Below, piece after piece: positions 7,648-8,409 of a stretch of DNA of 8,409 nt. The notes under the pieces were generated by a model. The model searched no databases, was not told where the DNA came from, and saw only the letters and a list, made by a program, of their open reading frames with translations. Numbering within the stretch: position 1 is the first letter of the stretch; each line of letters starts with the position of its first letter. The stretch lies in NCBI GenBank assembly GCA_021107345.1, contig JAIOSX010000263.1:1-8409 (forward strand). The letters run 5' to 3'. Origin of the DNA: Candidatus Aegiribacteria sp. Lineage in GTDB: Bacteria; Fermentibacterota; Fermentibacteria; Fermentibacterales; Fermentibacteraceae. A program made the translations under genes and the position numbers.

Positions 7648-8409
7648 ATGAAATTTGTTTTTATTGTACTGTTGCTAATCATCTCAATATCAATCGGTCA
7701 GGACCATATTCTTCTGTCTGAGATATGTGTAAGGAATTCACCGGCAGAATTCATCGAGATCTACAATCCAACGGGAGCGGGAGTACTTATTGAGGATTAT
7801 TATCTGACGGATCTGTATGGGCGATCAGTTTCCACTGATGAGTTTTATCCAATCATTGTCAACAGTCCTGTGCAGAATCAGCAGATTTTCGATTTTCTTG
7901 TACAATTCCCTGCAGGTACTGTCATTGAACCGGGTGAAGCACTGATTATCGCATTGAACGGAACTGACTTCCTGGCAACATACTCGTTTGAGCCTGATTT
8001 CGAAATAATAGAGACCGGTATCGGAATCCCGATGCGGATACCTCTGAACGGATTTGTTGGATCTTCGGCAGAGCTTGCTAACGGTGGTGGAACTGTTACT
8101 GTGCTCTATTGGGATTCATACAGTGATCTGGTACAGGATATCGATTACGCGTCATGGAGTGATGATTATGTCCGGAGATTGGACAAGACGGATATATGCG
8201 TAGATGGTCCGGACACGGATGACATTGAATCCACATACTACAATGATACCGATCCATTAATTCAGGACAGAATTTCAGGTGGTCCTCATCCGAACGGCCA
8301 GTCATTCACCAGGATAGATTTCACCGAGGGTACCGAAACGCTCTCCGGTGGAAACGGATTATACGGTCACGATGAAACCAGTGAAAACATGTCCCAGACC
8401 TGGGCATTC
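7648..8409 (+). CDS. Secreted lamin-tail-domain protein, N-terminal part (runs off the right edge)
   Basis: The frame is open from 7648 to the window end, 254 residues without a stop. Residues 1-17 are a signal peptide (Lys2, then a hydrophobic run, cleavage probably at SIG/QD). Residues about 21-115 resemble the lamin-tail domain (PF00932-type immunoglobulin-like fold): ILLSEICVRNSPAEFIEIYN, then LIEDYYLTD and, after a long insertion, FPAGTVIEPGEALIIA. This matches the family pattern of I-SE, EFIE-YN, L-DW-L-D and the G-ALI strand. Residues 116-254 are acidic, rich in Asp, Gly, Ser and Thr, and I recognise no domain; PHPNGQSFTRIDFTEGT is typical of the end of lamin-tail modules. Such bacterial proteins are extracellular or surface proteins, often with C-terminal sorting or adhesion domains, which cannot be seen here. 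GGGG at 7639-7642, five bases before ATG, serves as Shine-Dalgarno. The exact function is unknown. Confidence 0.82.
   Translation, partial: MKFVFIVLLLIISISIGQDHILLSEICVRNSPAEFIEIYNPTGAGVLIEDYYLTDLYGRSVSTDEFYPIIVNSPVQNQQIFDFLVQFPAGTVIEPGEALIIALNGTDFLATYSFEPDFEIIETGIGIPMRIPLNGFVGSSAELANGGGTVTVLYWDSYSDLVQDIDYASWSDDYVRRLDKTDICVDGPDTDDIESTYYNDTDPLIQDRISGGPHPNGQSFTRIDFTEGTETLSGGNGLYGHDETSENMSQTWAF

Noticed and set aside
1..8409. CRISPR array, insertion sequence, tRNA or rRNA genes
   Set aside because: No regularly spaced repeats, no transposase motifs or terminal inverted repeats, and no tRNA-like or rRNA-like stretches were seen on reading both strands.

Overview
The window looks like the chromosome of a Gram-negative-type bacterium of roughly balanced base composition, with intact housekeeping genes and good Shine-Dalgarno sites. 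An envelope-directed M16 peptidase and a secreted lamin-tail-domain protein suggest an uncultivated lineage of the FCB group or a neighbouring candidate phylum. That placement is inference only: no rRNA or marker tree is possible here.

Layout. Bases 1-1872 hold two minus-strand nucleotide-biosynthesis genes: pyrG (CTP synthase, complete, 538 residues) and, downstream and overlapping it by 14 bases, the first 89 codons of purF (amidophosphoribosyltransferase), which run off the left edge. Bases 1873-2175 are a divergent intergenic region with a plausible pyrG promoter, a weaker plus-strand promoter, and a cluster of inverted and direct repeats around GCAGTAT/ATACTGC. Bases 2176-4869 and 4914-7541 are two tandem, co-directional, paralogous M16 (pitrilysin/insulysin-type) zinc peptidases of 897 and 875 residues. 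Each is an internal duplication: an N-terminal half with an intact HFCEH...E zinc site and a degenerate C-terminal half that lacks the metal ligands but keeps the Arg/Tyr motif. The first has a signal peptide and the second does not. After a 106-base gap with its own consensus -35 box, bases 7648-8409 encode the first 254 residues of a secreted lamin-tail-domain protein that runs off the right edge.

How the genes relate. pyrG and purF both use glutamine as amide donor, for pyrimidine and purine nucleotides respectively, and are probably co-transcribed and translationally coupled. The two M16 genes are probably one operon. Whether the products work as a pair or in separate compartments cannot be decided from sequence. 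The lamin-tail gene appears separately transcribed. No mobile element, CRISPR array, RNA gene or clear horizontal-transfer signature was seen. The least ordinary part is the asymmetric M16 pair and the repeat cluster in front of it; nothing here proves a new system.
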